Part shown: one piece after another, positions 12,629 to 24,546 of the stretch
How the letters are laid out: every line of letters begins with the position of its first letter
How positions within the stretch are numbered: position 1 is the stretch's first letter
Assembly: GCA_022695795.1 (NCBI GenBank)
Contig: MU404061.1
Span: 496,001 to 560,000 of the forward strand
Length of the DNA stretch: 64,000 nucleotides
Source: Biscogniauxia marginata
Lineage: Eukaryota > Ascomycota > Sordariomycetes > Xylariales > Xylariaceae
Direction: 5' to 3'
The notes under the pieces: generated by a model
What the model was told of the DNA's origin: nothing
The model's database searches: none
What the model saw: only the letters and a program-made list of their open reading frames with translations
Translations under genes and position numbers: made by a program

Positions 12629-14773
12629 TTTCTAAGCTATAACGCCGATGCACATTTGTTGCTAAGGGGTTTTTTCTTTTTTCGCGGGCGCCGAGGTTTC
12701 AGCTGCTTCAATCTATGAAACCTCAAGCTTGCTCCATCCCGCGGCCCCGCATTTCAACTAGTGTAAGCTAAAGCTGTCGGCCTGCGTTGTCCTAAAAGCA
12801 GCTAAGGTTTTAGATTAGGTAGGTAGGTAAGGAAGAGACGTGACTCTTAGCTACGCTCAAAATGACGTCATTCTCACATAGCTATTATGGTGTCTCACCT
12901 GACCTACCTGAGGTATTTTTTTTTCTTCACCTTTTTTTTTTCTTGTTTCAGTTTTCCCTCGAGATAAGCCAGACAGACTTGCATGATCACGCGGTCCCTT
13001 TTGCAAAAGTACCTACCCTCAACGTTACTCTTATTATATTGAATTGAAGAGAAAAAAAATTAACACTACCTACCTTCATCAAGCTATACTAGATACTAGT
13101 AAAACCCCACATACCGCAAGTATAAAACAGGTCTGTGGCTCAGTCGTCGAAGATCAGTTATTACCTAAGATAGTAGCGACGACTATGTAAGTCTCTAAGT
13201 ACCAAGTATGTATAGTGTCGCAAGGGTTAAAAGAGAAATCCCATGGGAAAACACCCTAAATACCGTACCAAGCTCGTCGGTGTCGTCATCATCATCGCTG
13301 CCCCGCGTTGGTGTGGGTTTTATCTAAGACAACACACTACCACTACGACTAACGATGTAATCATACGGTAACATCCCGTCTACGTACGCACATACACATA
13401 CCTTGGCGTGGGACTTAGGGCTGCCATGGGGTGGGTGGGTAGGTGAGGTAAGCTCACCTACTGTAGCTGTTGTGGCTTATCATCTATCTCATCCCATCCC
13501 ATCCCTTCTTATATCCTTTTTATTTCTATTTTATTATTGTTTCAAAAATGGAGAGAAGAGTAAGCAACATCGTCCATCTGACTTTTTGCACGGACAGGCA
13601 GAAAAGAAAGAAGATGAAGAAGAAGGGAAAGGGTAAGCAACGAGGCTGCCTACTATGTACCAAGCGCAGATCAACACCAAAAAAAAAAAACGCAAGAGAA
13701 GCTAAATACGCACAAGCGTGTGCTGGTGTGTGCCCATTCCGAGCCAATGGGGCCCCTCTCTCGGTCCCGGGAGACCCTGCGACGCCCGCCTATAAACGGC
13801 AGCGAAGACCGTCGATCGCGCACTAGCCGCATCGCTTCGGCCGCACGTGTGGCTAATGAAGAAGTCGAAGTGAGGTCGTATCGAGCTTTGCTAAGGTAGG
13901 TTACTTCCTAGTAAGTACTATGACCTCAAGGTTCAAAACAAAAAGCGATCGCCTCAAAAAATGGTGGCTTTGCTCACCCAAAAGAGATAGGTAACCCCAA
14001 GAATTTCTTCCCTAAGCCCGCGGTATATGATGAGGCTTGCGCGTGAAATTTAACCAATCTTATCGTTTCCATCCATTACACCCACTATGCTTTGCGTATG
14101 TGGCAAGATTTGTTTTGCAACCATGACATGTAGGTATGCGAAGTAGCTATAATATGCCTATAGCTCTATTAAAGCCACGCGTTAAACTCACCTCACCAAG
14201 CTACGTACATTAGAATGCTCGATACCGAAGAAGAGAGTTTCAGAGAAGATGATTGGAGGAAGGATTAGGTAGGCAGGTAAAAGGCAGAAAAAAAAGAGAA
14301 GGAGAAGATACTAACCCCATCTTCCCCCTCTCTCCAGTTCTCTACTTCGAGGCCACTGTGGCGGATGCCAATTGACTGCCGGATAGGGAAGGTATGCTGC
14401 CCAATGCGGTGCAGCCATTGGCTCGCCGGCGGCGAGTCTAGTCCAGCACGAAGTTCCTCCGCGCGGATCCTTGTGGCTCGGACGGTAGCAAGTATGTACA
14501 CTAACTTTTTTGCCTCCCCCTCCCCCTCCCCCTCAGTTACCATCATCCACCACCTACTTAGCTTAGGTACCTTAGGCATGTAGGTACTCCTCTAGGTAAG
14601 CTAAAGCTCGCTGGCCTCGCGTAAGCTCTTGTGGCTTAGGTACCGTAGCTCAACTGCCAACGATCGACACTTCGTTGCACCCGCCAGTACCCGAAAGCGG
14701 TAGCTACCCCAGGGCGTGGCCCGCGTGAGTGATAGGTATGACGGGGAGGAAGAGAGGACCGGCGTGGCTGGTT

Positions 14774-14792
14774 CACACACACACACACACAC
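14774..14792. repeat. (CA)n microsatellite
   Basis: About nine CA dinucleotides in gene-free DNA. Confidence 0.9.
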
Positions 14793-17700
14793 CGCGCCAT
14801 GATGCCACAATGTGGCGATCTCTTATCTCGCGAATTCACCCATCCATCGGGCATCTGCCCCTAGGCCTTCCATTGGAAAATCTCCATTGGTTCTAGCCAC
14901 GGTCTAGAGGCCTTAAACCAATGTCGCTTGTGGCTTTTCTCGTAATTACCTAGGGGGGGGGAGGGGTTGCAGGTGAAGCCACAAAGCAAAGCAAAGCGGC
15001 GATCGCAACCTGCCTGGGATCTCTCATGCAGAAAAGCTCTGCCGGATACCTAGAACAATCGATCGCATATGTAGGGCTCTGCCGCCCGCGTCCAAAGCTC
15101 CGTGACGCACCCTGACCAGCTGAAAGTACCGTCCGTCCTCAGAGCTCCCATTGGGGCGAGGGCGAGGCCGCCCAGATGAGACATTGCGGGATGTGCGTGT
15201 GGTAGGTGAGCGATGAGCCCACGTGGTTCTCCTCCCCAAGAGAGGAGGCCTCACCTAGATAGTTACTTACATCTGCTCATTGGAACCCCGCCGTGTGTTG
15301 TTGTCTATTCCCACCCGCCCCCCTGGATTACTCCTAGGTAGCGCGTGTTACTGAACATAGGTATGGTACGTACGACCGTGCTTGGGTTCCTCCTCTCCGG
15401 GGCAGGGCCGCGCGTATCGTGCAACCTGAACCGGTGTACTCGAACACCCGGAGCCGGGCTTATTTCGATTCGTTGTTTCCCCAATCAGCTTCTGGAGGCG
15501 CGAGATTTCCCGTCGACGCGTCGCGTAAAATAGGGCTGTGAAAGGTGAACCAGCCCAAGCGCCCAGAACACAAACTAACGGATTTCCCGTGAGCCGGTGG
15601 TGCCGGTAACGATACATCGATATTGAACGGCCGCCGATAGGAAGGTGAAGAAGAAAAAGAGGGACGTGGGGTTTTACATAAGCAGGGAGGTTTTATGAAT
15701 CGGGGGCACACGAGGGGGAGGAAGGTCAAGCCTCCCGAAGATACATCTAGATCTAGAAGATCTGTGGCGAGTGTAATTTTCTTGGCTTTACCTCCGAACT
15801 CGAAGAAGTACCGGTACCTCGATATGGCCCGTCTGACAACTGGTGACCTGCGCATACGTGCAGAGCTTCTAGGCCGAGCAGCACCTACCACGCCCTGGGT
15901 CAGTCAGCTGGTAATCTGGCCAGCCGCCGCATGCTACAGCGTCCCTAGCCGCAACACAAAAGGGGGAACGTGCTATTGTCCAATGCCTAGCGCTTGACCG
16001 TCAATAGGAGTAGGCGGCATAATTTCGGCCGGGTCTGCTGATAATGCAGTGTGTATGGAACCAAAACTGGAACTTCACGACATGATGCTCGATATCTAAA
16101 TGAACTGCCATGTTCTAGAATCGAAACGAACAAGCTACCATTTGGAGGTACCTAGACAAACGGTCCCATCATGAACTTCACAGCGGAGGAGAAAATAACA
16201 ATAGGTAAAGTCAATCGATAAGACGAACGCAGGCCGGAGGCATAAGCCCAAACCTTCTGAATCTTATTCGAATGTATCCTTTAAAGTGGAACGTACCTAG
16301 TCTCATAATTTCATGATGATAGGTAAGTTGATAGGCTGCCAGTCGCCGCCATCGATAGAAAATACAAGGAGTTCTATATTTTCCCTACTTGACCGACATT
16401 GTGTGCTACAAGCGAAGAGGAAGCCCTTGACGCCATTGGTGCGCATCGGTTTCAAGCCTCCTTACCCTAGCGATAATACAACGGATCTAGAAGAGGCGCC
16501 GTTTGGGGGAGGGGTGTGTGTGTTTGTTCTGCGAACCCGTAGATACGACGATTCGATTGGCGGCGTAGCGTAGCGGCTGGAAGACGGCGGCATCTATCAG
16601 ACCAAGAGTCCAGGAGGAGGCTAGGCCGCGCAAAGGAGCTTTGCCCCAGCCAGCCTGTAGTATCGTGGGGCCGCAATGAAGTGCAGGTAAGGTATTGGTT
16701 AGAAGGACCGGAGGGCTAGCTGTAATGCACATTAGGTCTTTTAGAATTTGATGCAGCGTAGGAGAGAACATTGGACCGGGCTTCTGTATGCTTCTTCTAC
16801 GCCCAGGTAGTGCCATCGACAAGCCTAGGCAGGGCTCGAGGTGGTGAATTCGGAGCCGGGTTCGTAACACGGCCAAGACCCCGGTAAAGTACCGTACACT
16901 TGAGGGCCATGTATCGTCAACTTCAAAGCTATGTACCGTAGCATTGATATCAAATTTCGCATGGTAGTGAGCTGTTCGACAGGCTGATGGCGATGAAAGA
17001 GATCCAATACATTCCAATGGGTATATACAGGGGTACCCAGCAAAAGCCACATCTGGTGTGGCGTCGATACCCTCTTCGGTTCCCCAGCCCGTCCATTGGG
17101 TCAGGTAGGTACAGTAGCTACCTGGGCACGTAGGTAGGCTGGCATGTACCTGCTGCACTCGCCACAGTAGATGAGAATGTGCACTGCCTCAGTTCCAGCC
17201 CAAGACGGGGGGCCCGGGGGAGAGGGGGAGGTGCTGGGCAACCTCATTGGAAGACAGACGGACAATGCGTGGCTTGACGCATCGCGACGAAAGATATGCG
17301 ATATCCCAACGTCAGGACATCAGGTCATGCCATGTGGGTAGCAGCATGGCGGAAGGCGGTAGGCGGGAAAAGGTTATGTGCATATCCATCGTTCGAGGGC
17401 TTTTACCTATCGACTTGGGGGACACAAGAATCAATATGCACATATTGTTGTGAATGGGCCGAGATTGCGTACCTATTTTGCCCCCCTCCCTCCCCCATCA
17501 CATCCTACCTCTACCTACCTCTATGGACCTATCTCACCTTCGGGCGAGAAATGACGTGCCGGCTGGGCTATGTTATGCTTGGTAGGAACGTAGTATTAGT
17601 GAGAGAGTAAAGGTCTAGAGTGAGCCCGAAAGCCAGCAGCCCACAGCAGAAGCACAGTAGTGAGTGAATCTGTGAAGCAGGAGAGGTAATCTCCCGTCCA

Positions 17701-18700
17701 TCTACAGTACCATAGGGGGAAAAGCCCTCCTCGGGTAGCCGGCCGGCTGGCCGGATCGAATTGTGCCGATGCTGACGTCTAGCGCGGCGAGGGACTGAGG
17801 TAGGGATCCGGACGGTTTGCTACACAGACCGACGCAGGCAATAATTTGTTCTCTTATCAGCGCTTTCTTCTTCACCGATATTGTTGTTTCTTGCCTGCCG
17901 ATGGAGCACTGAAGACTAGGGTGCCGGTGCGGAAACAGGGGGTTGTTGATGCCGTCTTAGATGGGGGCATTGAGGGGTTGGTGATTGAGGTCCCCGCGGG
18001 GTGTAAGTCGGTCTGTACGTACAATGCAATAGGTATCAGTATGCAGTAACACCGGGATCCGGTAGATGCCACACATTGCCGAGAAGCATGAATAACGAAC
18101 GATGTCCTCATAAAAAGATCTATTGGGCGTATCATAGGTTTGAAACGCCGGCACTGCGCAAGCGACATTGCACATGTCAGCCAGGCAATGAAGAACTGCA
18201 TTGAAAAGAATTTGTCCACTGCTTCCTAATTACGCAGCATCAACTCCGGGGCGAATCACCGACGGCTCTCAATTAGTTTTCTCTCCTCTGCGTTTTGCTG
18301 GCGGATTTGGGTTAATTTGCACCACCCCCGGTCGATGTTTGATAGGAAGGGGGGCAGATGAGAGAGAACATGAGGAAGAAGAAGAAGAAGTAGAAGAACA
18401 AAGGTAGTCCACCCTTGGGAGGTTCCGTTTTAGTCCCATGTTCTAAGTTGTTTCATGTTTCCTGCGCATGCAGCTGGAGAAAAAAAAATCCATACAAGCT
18501 CGTCCCAGAACCCAATGAAATCTCCATGACTGTGGGGTGGAAGATGGGATCGGATGGAAAACCCCGGTTGGCCAGGTCGGGAATTTTGACAGTTCAAGCC
18601 ACCGAAGCCACACCCACTTCTGCGGTGCAATTAAGACCACTACAAAGTGCACTGCAGATATGAGTTAACAATTGATTACTAGTGGTTCCCAGGCCCCTAC

Positions 18701-20518
18701 TTGCCTAAGGTAGTAACCTAACCTAGTAACCTAGCACCCGCCGCGAGGGATAAGCCCCCTCTTCTCCCCACCAGGACGGATGCACTAAAGAGAGACACGC
18801 AGATTACGTTGTTTATGCAATGCGAAATCCCTTTCGAGAGGGAAACAGAAGGGACCTCAGGATGAGATGGCGTGACTAGGTAAGGTAGGTACATAAGGTA
18901 GTATATTCAAGTCATATGAATGATCAAAAAATTCTCTAGAGCACATGACATGACTTAATTGCGAATAAGGGATCACGAAAGATGACCTACCCTAGTACTT
19001 TTTCATTTCTGCTGTTTTCTCTTTCTAGTGCGTTTCTCTTTCTAGCGTGTTTCTAGTGCTAGTGTGGAATAAATCAGCGGTACATAATGACGTTATATGT
19101 GTGTTCTGCAGAATTTCGTCGACTAAAGTAGCCCTCTGTTTCTTTGGTTATCACTTGTGATACATCTCGCTAGGCCCAGCTTGGTACTAGGCTGGGTGCA
19201 GGGTACCTAATAACAGTAGGGCGGGCCTCGGGGCGGGCTGGTTGTCGCGGTCTAGGCCTGTGGGAACGATTGAGCCAGTCAACGTGCCCCCCGTCAATTT
19301 AAAGTTTCAATGGGTCGCCCGCCCAATCCCGGGTGGAATTTTCGTTTGATGAGCGGACTGTTTTAAGGGGTTTTTAGCAACCCTAAAACAACAGCTCCAG
19401 CTCTTAAGTACCCAGCCTACACATGCAGTAATAGTGATGCACCGCTCTCCGTCCGATCTCGATATCTCAGGGCACCGTTGAAATCGGCACTTAATACCTA
19501 GATATTCATCTCCACCGTGCTCTTCATTACTAGTACTAGGTATTGGATATTAATATAATTTGCTCATTTTTTCCACTCTAATTATGCCGTCTTACAAACC
19601 CGCATTAAAAATATGTAGCGTCGTCATCCTCCAATTTCAGGTACCCGTAGCATAATCGAAGTTCAGTATGTACAGATTGGCCATGGCCGGGGGGAGGATA
19701 CATAATAGCATTATGCATCAATAGTGTACACGGAAGACGGATCTTATGCCGGTATTTGTGCACGTCGTGCACGATGCATTAACATGGTCCACCCAGATTA
19801 ACTACCTCCTAGTCCAAACAAACGGCGTTGGCATTCGCCGTTCACCTTCAGGAATCTCCCCACATTATACCCACAGAGGAAAAGAGAATATTGATGTTTA
19901 AAGTAATATGATAATAGGGTATAGTATAATAAAAAATAAAGATGATATGGGCCATCGTGGCCCTTCAGCATTCATCACCATGTGTGTGTGTGTGTGTGTG
20001 TGCATAACATTGCTGCTGTGTTTCTCCTCCGTATTCACCTTGTCCAGGCCGTCTTGCGTGTGTGCAGCCCGTCTGAAACCCCAGTAACTCCTCTCACATT
20101 CAGTCCCTCTCGGTCTAAGGCGCCGTTACACGTATAATATAGGTGTATTGATTCCCAATATCACCGAGCTGTTTCCAAGCCGCGTCGTGACAGCACTCGT
20201 GTTTCTTTTCAAAAAAAGAGTCAGTACATGTATATGTAGATAGTCAGTCCCCGTGGCTATGTCACCTTCCGGTCTAAACAAAAAAACCTCAGAATCTCGA
20301 TTCTCCTAACCGAGGAAGCAAAGAGAAACAAATAGCCCCGAAAAGGGGGAATGGTATCTTTGCAAGGTCCCGCTCAGAACGCCAGAAACCAGGAAGACCA
20401 TAAAATCTGCCGCATGTTGATGTACTCATAAATCGACGGCCCAAGCAAGGTGTTGTCGTCGTGTTCTATGCCCGCTCTTCAAAAAATAGATGTACCGAAA
20501 TGATCATTATGTATGGAA
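18701..20518. other. Downstream flank of the CP2 regulator gene
   Basis: No coding pattern. The rightmost few hundred bases should be the 3' UTR and terminator of the CP2 gene; A-rich runs near 20215 and 20280-20290 are possible parts of it. A (TG)n repeat lies inside. Confidence 0.5.
19981..20002. repeat. (TG)n microsatellite
   Basis: Eleven uninterrupted TG units about 520 bp beyond the CP2 stop codon. Confidence 0.95.
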
Positions 20519-23426
20519 TTAAAAAATGAATCGTAGTTCGTAGCCGGTCGTCGAGCGGAATGCACTGTGGGCAGAGTGCCTATCGGCGTCGGGAGCGTCG
20601 ACAGCCATCAAATCCCATTCTCGCTTGGGTTGAGGAATGTTTCTCTCTACCTCCACTACCTCGAGAAGCATGTCCTGGCCCTCTGACAGCTGGAGTATCA
20701 CGTCGTCATCCATCTGAACTTCCAGGCCGCTACCGATAACGTGAACGGCTCGGACGATCGCCGTCGAGTCAAGAGCCCACTTGGCAGATATTCGCGCGAT
20801 AAAATCCGACAGTGTCCGCTGTGATAGGTAGATGGCTCGATGAAGCCCACGTTTATCCGTGTCCGTGGACTGCCGCCGGGCAATGTAGAAACAAGCAACT
20901 GGCTTGGGAGGTTTGTCGGCCGGGGGCTTGTACGAGGGGTCCACTCCTAGCGCCTCTATCCAGCCAGTTAATTTCCCTTCCGAGTCAGTCCTAGGAACCT
21001 TTGTCGGTTGATCTGATCCTTGGCGAGAAAATGAATTGTCTCCACTGCCATGTGTATCGGGCCACGAAGTCGCACCGGCGGGTTGTGACTGTAGAGACAT
21101 AGAACTTGGCGAAGGTGAGACAAGCGACGATCCACCCACCGAGCTTCGAGAACTTCTGGCCTGCCAAGTTGCAGTGTCCTTCGACTCTACTCTGGCTAGG
21201 TTGGCGGGTTCTCCCGGGAGACTGACGGGATGCAAGTCTGGGTCGTCTAGATCCTCTCCCCGCAAGTACAGAATGCTGACTGGGCGGGTGCTGGTGAACA
21301 TGTCCTGGAGTGTCTGTAATTTGACGTGTAGGTCCTCTTCTAGCGGTGGCCGCGCGGGGGCGCCACCTCCACCAGAACTTGTTGACGACATCGACCATGT
21401 TCTTTTATGTTTTGGAGCTTTACCCGGCCGCGAATGATCGTGTGCCTTGGCGTGTGCGCCTCGTTTTCGCTTCCCGAAGTCTTTCGAGCCGCTCTCTGCC
21501 TGTGCAATTTGCTGCTTGAGCTTGTCAATCATTTTCTTCACGTGAGCCACGTCGTTGGCAAGCTTCCTCTCGGCGCCGTGATCGCGGAACAGTTTGACTT
21601 TGCAGTAGCATATTTCGAAGGTCGGGTCCGGTGGTGGGGAGGCGTTATTCGTCGTCAAAATGCTCGTCTTGGCACACAACCTTACCGGAATGCCTTTAAC
21701 ACCCTTAGAATGGCTGAAGTCAGTCGAGAGGAAGTTGAAGCGGACTGCAACGTTGCACTCGGCCGGCCCATTGATGCCAGGAGTCCAGATGACTGAGAAA
21801 CCGTCGAACGAGGCGCTTTCTAATTCTACGCGTGTTCGCTTGTCGTCACCTTCGGCGGGTTGTCCAGCCTCCACATATTCGACAGCTTGTAGTTTGCCGC
21901 CGCGCTGATGCGCCTCGTTAGTGCCCCGGCCTTCCTTCCACAAGCTCCAGCAGACACCGGGTTTCTGGCGCTGTTGGTCGTCTTCGAAGGAGATGCGCAC
22001 GAAGGTTCGGTACTTAGTACCCGGCACGACAGGCATCGTCGACGCCATGTCAACAACAGACAGCGAATAAGCCTGCCCCTTGTTAAGATATGTCACGGGA
22101 ATCTCATCGGCATGCCTGATCATGGCTGTGGGCGCATTTAGTGTCGAGTGGAAGCGGAACTTGTCTGCCGAAGGAGGAAGCGCATGCGCCATCGGAATTC
22201 CAAAATGCCTGGGTTGAAAGCTCATCATGGGCGGCGACTGCGAATGGAAAGCCGCATTCATGGATCTGATACGGTCCTCTGTCCCGTCTGAGCCCAACGG
22301 CGAACCGTCGTGGTCCATCGTCTCGTACCCCGTGTCTTGGTGGACGAACGACGAAGGCGCATAAGAAGCTTGAGGAGGTGTCGGCTGCATGAAAGGGTTG
22401 AACTGCGGGTGAAACTGATGTGAAGGCAAGCCATGTTGGTACTGGGAAAGATCCATCAGAGCCGGACCAGCATGTAGTGTTCCTTCGCTGGTCGGTAGAG
22501 ACAGCGGAGTGCCCAGACCCATGCTCATTCCCATGGACGGCGTGTGCAAGTCGCCGGCTTGAGAATGGTAGATGGTGTTTGTGCCGCCGGGCGTAGGCGT
22601 GTAGTAGCCCGGCGGCTGGTTGGCGAAAGCTGTGAAGGAGAAAGAATTTGGGTCTAGCAAGGAGGGTGTAAATCTCCATTCTGCCCCGGACGCCCGCGGT
22701 GTGGGGTCTTGGTCGGGGAACACATCGTGAGATGAGCTATGGTGTCTAGAACAAACTTTAGATTAGCCCCCATCGTCGTTTGTGACGAGAACCAACTTGA
22801 TAACAAAACAAGTCGTCTAGTAGTTTCGTGGGCAGGGCGCGAGATGGATCGGGACCGGAATACCCCGCGACCTGCACCGCCTCACCCGCACCAACACCAC
22901 ACACCACACCACACCATCGCGAGACTGGCAGAGAGTGAACTAGTAAAAATAACAAAAGAATAACAAGGGCGCACTTACCGCTCGTGCTCGGGGGCAATGA
23001 GTACTGCGCTTTCTGCTACGGTGGTTTGCGCAGGCACTACTGTCGCGGACGATGCTGACGAAACCGCCGCCGTGATCTCCGGAAACTGCTGTCGGAAGTT
23101 GGCAAGCAAGTCCTCGCCGGGCTTTGCCGAGCTCGTCCTAGAATGCGCGTGAGAATGGTCAGCCGGTTGGTCGTGTGCGTGTCACGGCATGAGCATGAGT
23201 TGGAAAAGAGTGCGGCCCGGAAAGCGACGAGAACGGCGGCGATGACGCCAACAACTGAAGCGGAGTGAGGTGTCGTGATGATTTTCCTCCCCCCGGGCTT
23301 GTAAGCTGCTTTTGCGCCCACCGACCAGACCCTGTCCGTCCGTCCGTCCTTCGTGCTGGCGGGCTTGCGTTTCTCGGGTATCTCATGCGACTCCATCCCA
23401 CTGTTAACTCACCGTTGGCGAAACAT
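20519..23426 (-). CDS. CP2/Grainyhead-family transcription factor (3 exons, 14-nt first exon)
   Basis: The long open frame starts at a GTG (22723), which cannot be the start; it continues upstream through two introns. Exon 1 is 23426-23413 (ATG plus 11 nt, MFRQ+), exon 2 is 23137-22979 and exon 3 is 22745-20519. Donors are GTGAGT and GTAAGT, acceptors CTAG, and a GCTGAC branch lies before exon 2. The product is 799 residues. A Pro/Gln/His/Met-rich N-terminal half precedes the CP2 DNA-binding domain (about 250-470; hallmarks RVELESASFDGFSVIWTPG and KGVKGIPVRLCAKT). A short coiled coil, a basic KRKRG/KHKR stretch suitable as a nuclear signal, a Ser-rich region and a conserved C-terminal domain follow. 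Grainyhead-like factors are sequence-specific nuclear regulators. In Neurospora the homologue CSP-2 controls conidial separation and wall remodelling; orthology here is likely but not proved. Confidence 0.93.
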
Positions 23427-24476
23427 CTGCGCTGTCGCTCAAACGGACGCTGTCGCAAGACAGCTATGCCGCTGGAATGTTTGCAGAATTAAGTTTAGGT
23501 TGGGAGGCTTCCTGAACAGGAAATAAGTCGACGTCTTCACGATCCGCCCAAAAACGTATTAGTGTCCAACAAGCGGCAGCGCAAAGTGTGGCTATCCGGG
23601 TCCCTGTCCGAGAACCCAAAAGATGATCAGAAAAGACGGAGTCTTGGGGCTGGCGCAAATCCCGAGGGTTTCTGGTTGGCGACGTTGGGAGCAAGGACGG
23701 TAAGTCTCGGTGGTGTCCGCGGCGCGGCGGGATTTGTGCAGTCGAACGATCGTGAGGGGGGTGGTAGACGGGGGCTTGTGCCAGAGGAACATGAACTTGA
23801 AGATGCAAGAGGCGGTAAAAGAAGAAGAAAAAATAGCGAGCGGCAGGATTATATGAAAAGAGGCTGATTTGACGGAGGTGAGCAAAGTGAACTAAACTAG
23901 GTAACTCGATGGTAATATAGTAACGGCTCACTAAGAGATTGGGTGGTGGGTACCTGAGGTCTAAGAGGTCCTAGGTGGATGGACTCTGAAATGGACATGG
24001 ACATTAGCATTGGCGTGGACATGAGTGAAGTTATGTATTACACATGTAATAACGTCCCGTTAGCTAAGGTAATAATAAGGTAAGTAATGCAAATGTGATG
24101 CTGGGGCAGGGCTGGTGTGGTTAGCTCCTGTTGTTCCCTATGTATATACGACTAACAATAACACCTACATGCTGGACAGGTACCTGACCTACGACCAGGT
24201 AAGTAGAGGGGGAGAGCGAGACCTCAGAGAGACATGGACATGTACTGTACTGCGGGACGGTGAAGCGCGCATGGCTGCGAGTCGTCAGTAGGTAGGTAGG
24301 CCCAGCTCGGGATGTCCAAGTCTCGCTACGGAGAACTACTGCCACAATTGGAGGGGTAAGGGGGGTGTAAGTCGCGGAAGAAGAGGGGGGTGGGAAGGGT
24401 GTCAGTCGAATGCCCACCTTTCCACCGAGAAGCTGTAGGTATGGATGTAAGTACCTAAGTGTGTAATACCTGAGGT

Positions 24477-24546
<70 letters not shown>

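Larger units (their letters stand above)
11801..18700. other. Gene-free interval rich in TAGGTA/TACCTA motifs and pyrimidine tracts
   Basis: No gene can be supported, although composition rises to about balanced GC. The interval is full of TACCTA/TAGGTA words in both orientations, C/T-rich tracts (12.5-13.0 kb), G-rich patches (around 14.95 and 17.2 kb) and short microsatellites. The longest open frame (223 codons, 17158-16487 on the minus strand) has no family resemblance or codon bias. Possible unrecognised contents are long non-coding transcripts or distal control DNA. Confidence 0.5.

Noticed and set aside
13470..13826. 118-codon plus-strand frame rich in Lys/Arg
   Set aside because: Its basic content comes from an A/G-rich simple tract; the start is hydrophobic low-complexity sequence.
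16487..17158. 223-codon minus-strand open frame
   Set aside because: No start-context, domain, splice partner or codon bias; composition of the predicted peptide is random-looking.
22721..22723. GTG as start of the CP2 protein
   Set aside because: Fungal nuclear genes start at ATG, and two good introns lead in frame to an ATG at 23426.
24481..24545. CRISPR-like or regulatory array
   Set aside because: It is a plain dinucleotide microsatellite with no spacers.
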